NCBI RefSeq assembly: GCF_000315625.1
Contig: NW_005434562.1
Span: 18,518 to 82,517 of the forward strand
Direction of reading: 5' to 3'
Origin: Guillardia theta CCMP2712
Lineage: Eukaryota; Cryptophyceae; Pyrenomonadales; Geminigeraceae
Length of the DNA stretch: 64,000 nt
The notes beneath the pieces were generated by a model, which was given only the letters and a program-made list of their open reading frames with translations, was not told the origin of the DNA and did not search any database. The translations under genes were made by a program, and so were the position numbers. Shown here one piece after another: positions 27,058 to 38,800 of the stretch; position 1 is the first letter of the stretch, and each line of letters opens with the position of its first letter.

Positions 27058-28181
27058 TCCTCTTCCTCCTCCTGCAGTCTCCATACCGTCTTCAGCTTCC
27101 TCACCCTCGATGGTTCCCAGAGGAAGAATGTGAGGCTGAGCAAGGAAAGCCATCAGGGCTGGTCGACGTTGATGCGACTTCACCTTCTCTTTAAGTATAT
27201 CTACTCGTCTGCGCATGAGGAGCCTGGCGTTACCTCCGTCGAGTCTTCTCGGACTGTTGAGTAGCTCCCCACTCTTCGACCTGAGAACAGGCAGTAGGAT
27301 GAGATGGGGAAGGGACCTTGTCTTCAGACTTACTTGTCTCCTTCGTGCGTCTCGCTGGACTCGATGTGATTTTCTGTCCCAAGTTTGTCAGCATGAGGAT
27401 GGTCCTTCGACAGCAGCACCTGTGACGTGCTCTACTGCCTCCCTGCTCCTCTCCCTTGCTCTGCGCAGTCGTGCGTCGATCTCCTTGAGGGAAACCTCAA
27501 CGTTCTCGAGCCCAAAGTTTGAGCTCAGTTGCTCCGGCGCTGGAATGGCAGAGTGAACAGGCGAACGTGGTTGTTGAATAGGAGGAGAGAGCAGGTTGTG
27601 AAGTGGAGGCGAGTGGAAGAGCGCGAGGGAGGGGAGAAGGGAGGAAGAACAAGGAGGGAGGGAGTGGAAGAAGCAAGGGAAGGGGAGGAAGGAGGAGCGA
27701 GGAAGGGAGCATGTGGGAGGAGGAGGCTGATCACTTACCAGGCCTTGATTTGCTGGGGAGTGCAACATCCAGGGTCGTTGCCTCCTCATCATTTCTGACA
27801 CTTGAGATGGAGGTTTCAAGCTCTCTTGAGAAGGTTTCATCTTGAAATCGAATGCGGCGAGCGTCTGGGAAACGAGAGGGAGGAGAAGGATTGGTGTGAG
27901 GAAAAGCAGGAGGGGGAAAGAGGAGACCAAGATGGTCGAGGGGAAGGAGTAGGGTGGAGGACAGAAAAATGGTTGCGGGAAGGAAGGGAGGGAGAACAGG
28001 AGAAAGAGAAACAGGTGTGAGACGAGGAGCCGGGTAGAGGGAGGCTGGTGAGAAGAGAGAAGATTGTGAGTTTCGAACCTTTCTGAGGTGGTTTGTTCCT
28101 TCCAGCGAGGGAGATGAATGGAAACTGTGAAGGGTCAGAGTTGAACGATGAAAACAACAAAATCGACAGAAAGCTCGCTTT

Positions 28182-28214
<33 letters not shown>

Positions 28215-30067
28215 TTCCTTTCGGAGGCAAAGGTCGGACAGAGACAATCTCCTGTTTGATAGTAGGTAAGCAGAAACCTCAGCTCTCCTGCTCCTGCTCT
28301 CGCTTTTCTCCTCAACCCTAACTCTCCCTTCCTCCCTTCCTCGCTCTCTTCTTCTCACGCACGAACACATGCGCACATAAACACACACTCCGCCCGTCCC
28401 TCGTTCCTTCGCTTTTGTATGTCTCCTCTTCGTATCTTCTCTGACCGGGTGCAGATTTTTCATGTAGGACTCCACAGCAGCATCTGCTCCGGCACCTTCA
28501 GTTAGAAACCGAAGCAGCTCAGCTTGCGCTACTTGTCTTGTATGATGAAACGTTCCCCGTCGCTCGGGGGCTGAGGAAAATCTTTAGAGGAAAACGAGCA
28601 CGAGGGGTGGGAAGTGAAGGAGAGGGAGATGGTTGATTGTGCGATGCAACAGCAGCGGTTGTTGTTGTTGTCGTTGTTGTTGTTTTTGTTGTTTTTGTTG
28701 TTGATGATGATGTTGTTGTTGTTGATGATGATATGGGTATGAAGCAATCCACCAATGCAGACATTAGGAAGGAGAGCTGTTGATTTGAGGTGCACAGGGG
28801 GACAAGAGAAGGAGCGAGGGAGGATGATGGATGGAGCAAGTGAGTGTGGGAGGGAGTGCAAGGGATTGAGAGAAAGCCAAAGAAAACGAAGGCTTCAGAA
28901 ATTCTGTGACATGTCTGCTACCTGACGATGTCGATCTGAAGCTCAAAAGTGTCAGCTGAAAGTCAGAGAGCGAATTAAGTCACATGAGATTCTGGTCTCT
29001 TCCTTTGCTGGTAATTTCCGTTGAGAACTGCAGGAGAGGGAGAGAAGGGAGCAGAATAAGAGAAGTTGAGAGCGGTTTAAGGGAGGGAGAAAGGAAGGGA
29101 AAGGAGAGAAAGCAAGTCGAAGGAGGGAGGGAGAGAAGGAAGGTGAGGGAGGGAGGGAGGGCAAAGAGGAAATGGAGTAAAGGATTGGAGGAAGAGCGGG
29201 AGGTGGAGAAGGAGGAGAGGAAGTCAGTATTTTCCTCATCAAATTCCTGCCTCTCACCATCAAACGCGTGATGGATCTTGGACTTGATCTCGCCAACATC
29301 GATATCTCCGGGGAAGCTCCTGACGTTCCCCCTTCTGTCCCTGGGAGAAAGGAGGGGGTTTGTGTGAGTCATCAGGGCGTTGGTGCTGCTGCGCTCCCTG
29401 CTCCTCCTCGTCGTAGTCCCTGCCTCCCCGTACGATCCTTCCCGCTGCTTCCCCCAGTCGTCGGTTGCCTCTGCTTCTTTCACCGAGCTCATGTCAGGTA
29501 AGAGGGAGGACGGGGACAAGGAGAAGACCTCTGCTGTTCCTCCCAACCGGGAGGGACGCAAGTGTGATTGAGCTTTTCTTCTCGTAGATCTTGGAAAAAC
29601 CTTGCACTCTCTGCTCGCCCGTTCAGCCTCCTCCACCTCTCAAGATCAAACTTCCTACTTGATGGCAAAGAGGGCAGTTTCGACAAGATCGCGAGTGCTC
29701 TGTTCCCCACGTCACCGCATGCTCCGCCCTGCCGCACGCCTACCTTCGCAGACACACTTGTGCATGCACGGGAGGAGGGAGATAGTCGCCGGGGCGTCCA
29801 TGCAGATCAGACACCTGCATCGTGCCAGCAGACAGTCAAACGCTCTCCCTCGCTCCCTGAATTCACTCACCGGAGTACACTCTTTGTTCCCCGTTCGAAG
29901 GAGTCGTCATGAGGGCGAGGCAGGTCATAGGTCGAGGAGCGGCTGCTCGACACGGCTGAGATCCTTTCCTGTCCTCGTCTCGTGTTTTTCCGCGGGCTGT
30001 AAATGGTCAAAACCCCCTCCGGCACGTGACCCACTTGATCCCCCTCCATGACCCTCGCACTCCTCAT
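25985..30067 (-). CDS. RING-like, acidic/His-rich, WW-domain protein
   Basis: Reconstructed from many minus-strand exons. Exon 1 (from 30067 or Met 30049) has MEGDQVGHVPEGVLTIYSPR. Exon 2 (about 29764-29840) has CLICMDAPATISLLPCMHKC, a RING C-x2-C...PC-x-H signature. The exon from about 29730 reads KFDLERWRRLNGRAESARFF and PPGWEEQQ. MSSVKEAEATDDWGKQREGS follows, then KSKIHHAFDADTFELQIDIV and FLTEGAGADAAVESYMKNLH, which are in phase with each other. Further exons are charged (LRRARERSREAVEHV, RVDILKEKVKSHQRR). The final exon holds a poly-Glu tract, His/Gln-rich sequence, an EQ repeat, a Pro tract and a C-terminal WW domain (DWERVIDQRGRAYFWNVKTG, then ETTW), with the stop at 25985. WW domains bind Pro-rich ligands; RING implies ubiquitin ligase activity. 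It could instead be two genes, a short RING gene (30067-29623) and a WW gene starting at 29492. Confidence 0.55.
26277..26345 (-). repeat. Hexanucleotide run coding (EQ)n
   Basis: CTGCTC-type hexamers on the plus strand read as alternating Glu-Gln on the minus strand, within the WW-protein coding exon. It is the same repeat unit as the kinesin intron array. Confidence 0.85.
26623..26677 (-). repeat. (TTCCTC)n run coding polyglutamate
   Basis: CTCTTC/CTTCCT repeats coding an uninterrupted run of about 16 Glu in the WW-domain protein, next to a His/Gln-rich region (26520-26620). Confidence 0.85.
26996..27065 (-). repeat. GA-rich hexamer array in WW-gene intron
   Basis: GGACGA/GGGCGA units on the minus strand (CTCGTC/CTCGCC on plus), between the exon ending LPLGTIE and the exon starting DYALRRQNFWSNK. 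Translations of all frames are simple RG, ED or RA repeats, consistent with non-coding sequence. Confidence 0.7.
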
Positions 30068-31177
30068 TCCCGTTGCTTAAACCAGATCATCGCCATCATG
30101 GCGGACGGTCGAACTGACACAAGGGATGAAGCCTGTCTCATCCTTGGTTTTGATGAGTTTTCTGTCTTCAGGATGGTATTTTGATTTCGATCCGCGGCGT
30201 TGTTTACATTTCCGAACGTCCCTCCTAGAGATGATCTTGCGGATCTCCTGTCTATCATCAACGAGAATTCATGACATCACATCTATCAGATCATTTTCTC
30301 ATTACAGCTTCTTTCCCTGTACTCCTCTTTCTTTCTTTTCCTGTCAATCCTCATCCTCTGCCTAGATGTCCCTCGCTATGTCTGGACCTGGCATTCCTAC
30401 ATTGACTGGCTCCTGGCTTTCCTACATTGACTGGCTTCGTCTCTATTTCCTCTCCTCACGCCTTGATCCGCTGCTTCTCGACCTGCCTGCCTGCCCAAAA
30501 ACTGTTACCTGCGCGTCATGAATTCTTGCACTGACTAAACCCCACTTCCCCTCGCTGCCTCGTTGCATTCTCCTCCCCTTCGATCCAATCTTTACCTGCT
30601 TCTCTTCTTGTAGTAGAGTTTCCTTTGCCTCGGCTTCGCTCTCCTCTCCTACTCTCCTCCTCCTCCTGCCCCGCCCTCCTATCCCCTGCGCGCTGGACTC
30701 GCATTCCTTTACCGCCCTGCAGACCGCCCTGGGCCTTTTGTCATCTGTACCCCACCCCCTTCATTCCTAGTAGCTGCAGGAGCATTTGAGGGGTGATCGG
30801 TTTTCTGGTTGGGGGCTCACTCAGGGTGGGTAGTGACAGGATTTGAAGGGGTCTATAAAAGTTGTATGAGGGGTGAGGGTGACTACCCCTACCCACAAAA
30901 ATGGAGTAAGTTGTAGAGATATTACTCAAGTCATTGTCAACAGAAAACAGGTCAACTGACAAACTATTAAAATTGTGGGGTGGGTAGTTGAGCACCCCTC
31001 ATGGGTGGTCCTTGCTAATCTGTGGGTAGGGGGTCATACCCACCAGTAACGAATCCTATTCAAACAGCCAAAAAGTACCCCTGTTTGAGCTGCACTAACA
31101 ACAACAATTTGACGACCCCTGTGATATCCTCTGATTTGTCGGGATCACCCCACCCCACCCCTACACCCACAGCCGCC
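30068..31177. other. Divergent spacer: possible exon, then GGGGTA/TACCCC island
   Basis: At 30078-30255 the minus strand has an acceptor-like ATAGACAG followed by a frame with balanced composition (EIRKIISRRDVRKCKQRRGS ... ETGFIPCVSSTVRHDGDDLV, then a stop). It may be the 3' exon of a small gene or part of a leader; I could not find its other exons. 30740-31170 is rich in ggggt/acccc words (gaggggtgagggtgactacccctaccc), ending directly at the Met of the IQ-motif gene. Confidence 0.45.
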
Positions 31178-34100
31178 ATGCTTGCGCTTCATGGAGGGCA
31201 GGGACGGAGCGGCCATGACAGAAATCCTCCTCCTCCTCCTCCTGGTGGATCGCAAGTTTCCCTCACGCCTCGTCCTCCTCACAATGCATGGGGATCACAT
31301 CAAACTTCTGCGCCGAACTCATGGGACTCAGCGCAAGACGTCTCTTACCGGAGAGGGCAGGAACAGTACACACTTGCGACTTCAGCTCCCTCTCCCGCTC
31401 CATCAGGAGACTCCTATATCCCTCCCACCCCCCCTCTTGATTCCAACATGCCGTCCTACAACGACCGCGGAGGCTTCACGCCTCGCCCGCCCCAGGAAAG
31501 TTCTAGAAGGAGCTCTGCGCCCAGCAGCACGCTCGATTATGATGAAAGCGCTTCCATGGCGAGAGGGTTCGGGGGAGATGCGACATGGGAGGTGGTGTCT
31601 AAACATGCCATGCCCTTGAGCTGAACGTTTTGACAACAGCCCAAGAACGACGCGATGCTGGAAGAGAGAAGGAAGAAGGCCATCAGGTCCTTGCAACAAA
31701 GAGCCATCCTTTGTTGTGAACCGGATGATTTGCAGGGAGAGAGAAAGAGAGGCCGTAGCAAGGCAGAGACATAAAGAGATGCTTGAGAGGTGAGCTTGCC
31801 GTTGGATATTTCTTGTCTCAAAATGAAGGACAATGACAGGAAAAGACAAGAGCAGTTGAAGGCGAAAGCTGAAGCAGAGAAGGAGATGAAGAAGAGGGAA
31901 GAAGAGATGAAGGCGCAGGACGACCAGCGGAAGAAGGAGATCGAGTTTGCAAGGTGAAGTGCTCTCAAGCTCGATCATCAGCTTGTCACTGCCATGCAGG
32001 TTGCAGAGACTAAGACAGAAGGAGATGGAGGAGGCGGAGCGGGAGGTGAAGAGAGCGACTGATGGGAGCGGCACCTGAGCGAGTCTTGTAGGCGGAGAAG
32101 AGGCGACAGGCCGAGCTGACGATGAAGAGGGAGAAGGCTCTGCAGCACCTTGATTCGCAGAGGTTGCGTGCCGCGGAAGAACAGTGAGGAGGAGGAGGAG
32201 GAGGAGATCTAGTGGGCAGTTGATTTTTGATGGAAGGCGGCGGAAGCGGGAGATGATATTGGAGAAGAGACAGCAGGCTGAGAGACTGCGCGAAGAGACT
32301 CAAAGATTGTAAGCTCGATCCCCTTGCTCGATGTGAGATGTTTCGTACAGCAATTCTTACTCAGTTACAAGGTATGAGGAAAGACTGAAAGAAGAGAGTC
32401 AGAGAAGGTCCGATATCGTTGCTGCAATCGCAAGACACAGGTGAATATTTAGCTCATGTCCCTTGCCCTGTCTCGCTCTCCTTCTCCTTCTCCTTCATCA
32501 TCACCATCATCAAATTGCGCGATCATAAACATCAGGCCTGGTCTTGGATTGATGGTCTTGTAATTGCCATCCGCAGGGAGACCAAGTTAGCGGAGATGGA
32601 AGCAAGGAAGAACAACCCATTACTGTAAAAGATCAAAACATCTCTCAGATCTGCTCTCTCAAATTCTTGCTTTCAGTAATCAGCAAGACGAAGAGTTGGC
32701 CGAGCTGGTTCAAGTATCTGCAACTGTGACAAGAATCGCGTCAAAGATTCATGAGATTCAAGTACAACCGTGTGTCAGGAGGCATCGCAGATGTTATTGA
32801 CATGTTGCCAGATCAAACGTGAGGAAACGAGACACAGACTGCTCGAAGCAAGGCACAGGGTTGAATTGCTGATTATGGATGAACATGATCATACGCTCAG
32901 TCTTGAAGAGGTGAAGCATTTTGAGATGGTGGTGGTAGTGGTGGTGATGATGATGATGAAGACGATGGAGATGATGATGATGATGATGGATATGATGATG
33001 ATGATGATGATGACAACGACAACTACGACCACGATAACGACCTGGACGATACAATAAGACTTCCAAGTGCACTTGTAATCTGAAGCATGCCTGTGTCATG
33101 ATGTCACATGAAAACGACCTTCTGCTTGTAATCCATCACAATAGGCTGAAGGAGACTTCTCGAAGTTGAAGGCTCATCAAGAGGCTCTTACTCGCCTGGT
33201 CACTTCCAGGTATTTGCTCCCTCCTCCTCGTCCATCTTCTGATTTTTCGGTTCAGGTATGACAGCGAAGTCTACGACAAGGTAAGAAGAAAAGTTTGAAT
33301 ACCTTGCAATTGGGTTCTTCAACCAAGCCCCACCCCAATTCCCCGACGTCGCCCCGCACCCCCCCCCTCCTCCTCCTCCTCCTCCTTCTCCTCTTGCTCA
33401 TCCTCCTCCTCCTCCTCCTCCTCCTCCTCCTCATCATCATCATCATCAAACGCTGCTACCTCCTCTCTCCTCCCCGTCTTTCCTTCCCCTCTCGATCTCT
33501 AATGGTCTTCAAGGCTGTTGTCAACATCCAAAGAATATTCCGCGGAGCTCGAGATCGACTCATGTAAGTGAAACCCTCCCAACCGTTTTCCTCCTCGCCA
33601 TCGCCCTCGCCCTCGTCCACCTCCTCGTCCTCCTCCTTCTCCTCCTTCACGTCCTCCTCTTCCTCTTCCTCTTCCTCTTCCTCTTCCTCTTCCTCTTCCC
33701 TTCCTCGTCTCTTTCGTTGTCATCCTCGTTCTTTTTCTCTATCTAGTATTGTCTCTTGCCTTTTCCACTCCTCGTCACCGCGAGCCTCTTCTCCATGTCT
33801 TCAGTCTCGATGATTCTTTTCTCAGCGTGAAGCAGCGCAAGTCGACGGTCTACGAGCAGAGGCTGGAGGAGGCAGCAGTAGCGATCCAGTCAAGGTTCCG
33901 AGGGATGATGGTGAGGGAGAGGGAGAGGGAGAGGGAGAGGGAGAGGGAGAGGGAGAGGGAGAGGGAGAGGGAGAGGGAGGGAGGAAGACGGAGAACGAGG
34001 GTTCTTTCTTTCCTCACTCCGGATCGCATGCAGTCTCGAACGGAGAGGAAGAAGAAGACGCAGAGGATACACAGCGAGAGGGAGCAAGCATCAATCAAAG

Positions 34101-34359
34101 TGCAGTCGCTCTTCAGGTCTCCCTGTGCATTCATGGGAGGAGGAGGTGACTGATGCGGTCGGGGCAGGGGCATGAAAGACAGGAGGAGGGCGCAGGAGCT
34201 GAGGGAGGAGAGGAGGCACGAGGAGCTTGTGCAGCGATCGATCATGAGGATTCAAGCATGGTGGAGGGCTCTCAAGGCGAAGCAGATGATGAGACTGCTG
34301 AAAGAGATGGAGGAGCTTCAGGTACCTCTTCTCTCTCCTGCTGCCTCCTTGCCCTTCGT

Positions 34360-34394
<35 letters not shown>

Positions 34395-35790
34395 TCCTCC
34401 TCCTCCTCCTCCTGCTTCCTCTCTTTCCCCCTTCCACCTCAACTATTTTTGCTTTCGCGTCTTCCTCTCGCAGTTTCCACTGACTTCACCTCCTCGTGCA
34501 GCTCATCAACTTCAAGAAGGCTCAAGTGCAGCAGGAGAGCAAGAAGGTGAAGACCAAACCCTCCAAGCCCAAAGTCAAGACCGCACTCAATGATCACAGC
34601 ACCTCCGGTTTCCTCTCGTCAGGTTCGCCTCACTCCTCCTTCACTCTCTTCCGTCTCTGCCTCCTCGTCTTTTTCTCCTCCTCGTCTTCTCCTCCTCTTC
34701 CTCTCACTCCTCCTCCTCCTCCTCCTCCTCCTCCTCCTCGTTTTCGTCTTCTCCCTCACGTCCTTGTTCCCATCCTCCTCCTCGCCCTGATCTCACGCTT
34801 CCTCCTGCCAGCCTCGTTCGTGGACATGGATTGGGTGACGAGGGAACAGCATCGAGCACATCAGAGAAAGGCGAAGTTGGAGTTCGAGATGAACCGCAAG
34901 AGTGGAGGAGAGCTCACCAAGATCTACCTCGACCCCATCGGTCCTCTCCTCTCCGTCTTGATAACCCACTGACACCCCCCAATCCCCCCTGATCTCTGCT
35001 CCTGCTGCCTCCCCTCTCTATCCCCCCATCCCTATCGCCTCCCTCCTCCTCCCCTCCTCCTCCTTCCCTTCTCTCTTCCTCTTCTCCTGCCTCCCCCGCC
35101 TCCTCCCTCTTCCCCTTCTTGTCTTCCTCTCCTACTCCTCCTTCCTCCTTTCCTCTCCTGCTCCTCTCCTCTCCCTCCTCTCCGATCCTGATCCTGATTC
35201 TGATCCTCCTCCTCCTCCTGATCCGCTCTTCTCTCTCTCCTCCACCCCGTCACTTTCCCACATCTCATCTTTCTCCAGGACCTCGAGGGAGGGGCGGGCC
35301 CCGGCAGAAGAGGATGTTCATTCCCCTTCCAGCCACCGAGAAGGCTGTCAGCCTCTACCGCATCCCCTACAACCTCTCCGGTGACGTCAGCACCTCCGAC
35401 CTCCTCCGGGATGAGCACGACCCTCGGGCTCTCAAGATCAAGCACGAGGTCGACCTTAAGGCTATCCCGGTACTCCCTTCCTCGTCCTCGTCCTCGTCCT
35501 CGTCCTCCTCCTGCACCACCACCGACACCACCACCAGCACCAGAGACTGCTGCTGCTGCTCACCTCCACCTTCCCCTTGCCACCACCACCACCACCACCA
35601 CCACTTCTTCCTCGTTCTCCCCTCCCCTTCGCCTCCTTTCCAGCTGACTCTTGCCCGACAGCGGCCTATGGGAGAGGCTCCAGCGTACGCGAGGCAGAAG
35701 GACGGGAACTTCCCCGACCTAAACAGAGACCAGCAGTCTAACTTCACCCCCCGATGTAGCCCCGACGCTCCTGCTGTCAGCTTCATCTAA
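31178..35790 (+). CDS. Coiled-coil protein with several IQ motifs
   Basis: Start at 31178 in a strong context (gccgccATG). Exon 1 is Pro/Ser-rich, about 135 residues. Then roughly nine short exons, all with matching phases, give a long Arg/Glu/Lys-rich coiled coil (QRLRQKEMEEAEREA, RRKREMILEKRQQAERLREE, LYEERLKEESQRRSDIVAAI). IQ calmodulin-binding motifs follow: VVNIQRIFRGARDRL, AAVAIQSRFRGMM, ASIKVQSLFR and IMRIQAWWRALKAKQM. The C-terminal exons have FVDMDWVTREQHRAHQRKAK, RMFIPLPATEKAVSLYRIPY and RQRPMGEAPAYARQKDGNFP, ending in SFI and a stop at 35788. Some flagellar or centriolar proteins have this plan (inference). Calmodulin or centrin is the expected partner. Introns include GAGAGG (33908-33978) and CTC arrays. 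Confidence 0.82.
33908..33978 (+). repeat. (GGGAGA)n microsatellite
   Basis: About twelve copies of gagaggga inside an intron of the IQ-motif gene, just after the exon ending FRGMM. Confidence 0.9.
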
Positions 35791-35863
35791 GTCCAGCTGC
35801 ACCCGAGCTGGAGGGCAGGGAGGCACCAGATGTAGACTAAAGTGAACCAGCGGCGCTGCTGCC

Positions 35864-38800
35864 TCAAGACAATATGACAACCTTTATTACAAAGCTCAGC
35901 AGTTGGTCCAGTCTAACGTTGACACCGAGTTGGTCTGCGCTGTTTGCGCCTTCTTCGTACAGAGAACCTGTGCCGGTCTCAGGGAAGAGCAGGAAGGAGG
36001 GAGGACGGCGGCAAGAGGAGGGAGGACGAGAGGAAAAGGAGCAGGAAGAAATGGAGGGCAAGGAGAAGGGAGGAGCGGAGCGAGGAAGGAGAGGGGGGCA
36101 GGAGGGGGGGGAGAGAGAGCAAGCCATACACTCATCTCTAGCAGCGCTTTCTCGATGGCAGCTGCAAACGCTTGTGAGCTTGCTGGGCTCTCCTCCTCCA
36201 GCTCCTCGACCGCCGAGCTCTCCCCTCTCCTGCATGGCATGCATGTCAAGAGCTGGACCTCAGCTGGACCCTCCCCCCACCTGTAGCAGACATGGAAGTA
36301 GATGTTGTCCTCGTTGACAAGGTATGACACCGCATACCCGTCCTCTGCAACCGGCCCGAACCCCCCGCTGGGCCCTCGCTGACCTCATTCGTCAGCTCCT
36401 CCCCAGCTGGGATCCACCTTCCACACCTGTGCGGGCGCCTGACTCGTCCAGAGCTTGACAGGGAGCGTGAAAGCTTCGTCCTCCAGCTCCGCACATGACA
36501 CCCCGAGCTCCTTCGCCATCTGCTGTGGGAGTCAAGGAGAGAACGAGCGACTGAAGAAGCAACGAGATGGAGCGGAGGAAGGAGAGGAAAGCAGAAAAGT
36601 GAAGGGTAGGCAAAAGATGGGAGGAACGGAAGGAAACCATTGCCACAGTGAATGAGCTGGAGATTAAGCAGAGAGGTGGGAGCAGGAGAAGAAGAGGTGG
36701 GAGCAGGAGAAGAAGAGGAGCTAGAGAAGGAGGGAGAGGAGGAGGAGGAGGAGGAGGAAGACGGACCATCTTCAGTCCGAAGAGATGCTTATCCACTCCA
36801 TTCCCGTTCATTGCATCCTTCACTCGCTCGACTTGCGTCACGCATGCCCTTCTCAGCAGGTGCAGCTTCGTCTCTGCTGCGGAGCTACAAGCGGCATGAG
36901 CACTGGGGGAAGGAGCCTCCTCCTCCTCCTCCTCCTCACCGATCCAGGTGTGCCATGGACTTGACGAACGCAACCGAGTCGCTCGAGACGGTCCTGCGTC
37001 AGACGAAGTGAGGAGTGGAGGAGAGAAGGAGGGAGGAAGAAGATATCAAGGAAGGCTGTGAGGACGTTGAGCGGAGGAAGAGAGGGAGGGCGGGAGGCAG
37101 GGGCAGGAAGGAGATCACGCAGGTCAAGCCTACCTTACGACTTCCGTTCGCCCGTGGAAGAACTGGCGGGTGTGAGCAGTCTCTGTGCTCAGCGTGATGC
37201 AGCCGTGCAGGCGGTAGTAGGCAAGTTGAAGAGCCATCTGCGTCATCGATAACTCACATGCAGAGGGGATGGGTGAGGTCAGGGCGAAGAGGAGGGAGGA
37301 AAAGAGAAAGAAGGGAAGGAAGATGGGACGGTGAAGAGGAGGAGGAAGGAGAGGAGGAGGAGCAGTTCCTGCACGAAGGCATCCGGAGACATCTCGCACT
37401 TCTTAATGAAACCTTGTCAAGAGTCAGAAGCCGTCTGAGAGCTCTAGGGCTCCTCCACCTTTCCCAAAGTATCGCATGTTGAGGACATGCAGGTCTGTCT
37501 TCGAGACCAACTCCTCGTACTTGATCGACGCCTGCCAGTCCACAACCCTCAGCTGCAGGTCAGCTGGCCACAGCCCAGGTTCCCCACCTTGTCAATCGCC
37601 TCGGCGATATCGGAGGAGAGCTTCCACTTCAACCGGATCGTCTTCACTTTCTTCGCCCCTCCCTGTCGCTCTGCCGAGTTTGTCGCGCAGTCGTCGTGGG
37701 GGACGGAGAAGTTGAAGGCGGCGTTCTCGTGGTCGTGCATGAAGCCGAAGAGATGGGAAGCCACTGGGGCGTCAGCCCAGGACCTGGTGGGCGTGAGAAG
37801 CAGGTTCGTGCTGAGACTTCATCGACCTCTCGACGTTGACACCGGCCGAACCGTCCTCGTACACGATCAACTGCCAAGAGCTTCAGCGTCTCCTCAGATC
37901 CTCCAGCATGCGGCGACCTGGAACGACTTGTCGAACCAGCGGTTGCGCCCGTCGCCGATGAAACTGCATCGCAGTCATCAGCGTCCCTGCGATCCCCTCG
38001 CTCTTCTCACGTCATCCTCGCTTGTTCAGACAGCGACGTTGCGTACGCGCCTTCCAGGACGAGAACAAACATTGCCGTCTCGATCTGCAGCTGAACATCA
38101 ACAGATTCCCTTCAGGGCAGCGACCTGGTCTTACGATCGTCATCGAGCGCTCGTTCTCAGGGTCTACCTCGAACAACTTCGGAAAGATGTCAGCGACCTG
38201 CGCTTAAGTTCCTACTGGTCCAACCTTGAGACGGAGCCTCGCCCACGTGTCCCTCTCCTCTGATGTCAGAATGCCGACGGGCGGCTCTTGCTCGTGAGGC
38301 TGGAACATGATCGTCAGGCGAGCTGGTCCAACGTCATCCTGCCAGCCTCCAACCTGCAGTTGTTTGCAGTCCTCAATGATCGCCTTGATATTCTCCTGCA
38401 GCTCCTGGGGCAGCGATGAGGGCGGAAGGCACACAACAACCACAGAATCACCTGGACAGTGAGAGCGATCCCGTCGTCGTGAAAGACATTCATCTTGTAC
38501 ATCTGTCCCTTGATGAGGATAACAATGTGTGCACTCCTACGCAAACGCTCATGTCAACTCAGGCTCAAGCGAGGAGAAACCACCTTGTCGGCAAGAATGT
38601 GAACAATTCATCGCAACCTTCTCGTGGTACCCTGCAGGTAAAGAACACACGACGATACTGGGATGACACGTTTCAAATGCAAACATCTCAAGGCTTTTAT
38701 GGCACCTGCCACATGCACAACGGCACATAACCCATGATCTGCAGAGGCTCGAGCTTCTCTCGGTTCTGTCGGGCGCATGTCAGCCTCTTACTTGTGCTCG

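Noticed and set aside
35381-35786. Trp-rich minus-strand frame (long run of W)
   Set aside because: It is the reverse reading of a CCACCA repeat in an intron of the IQ-motif gene.
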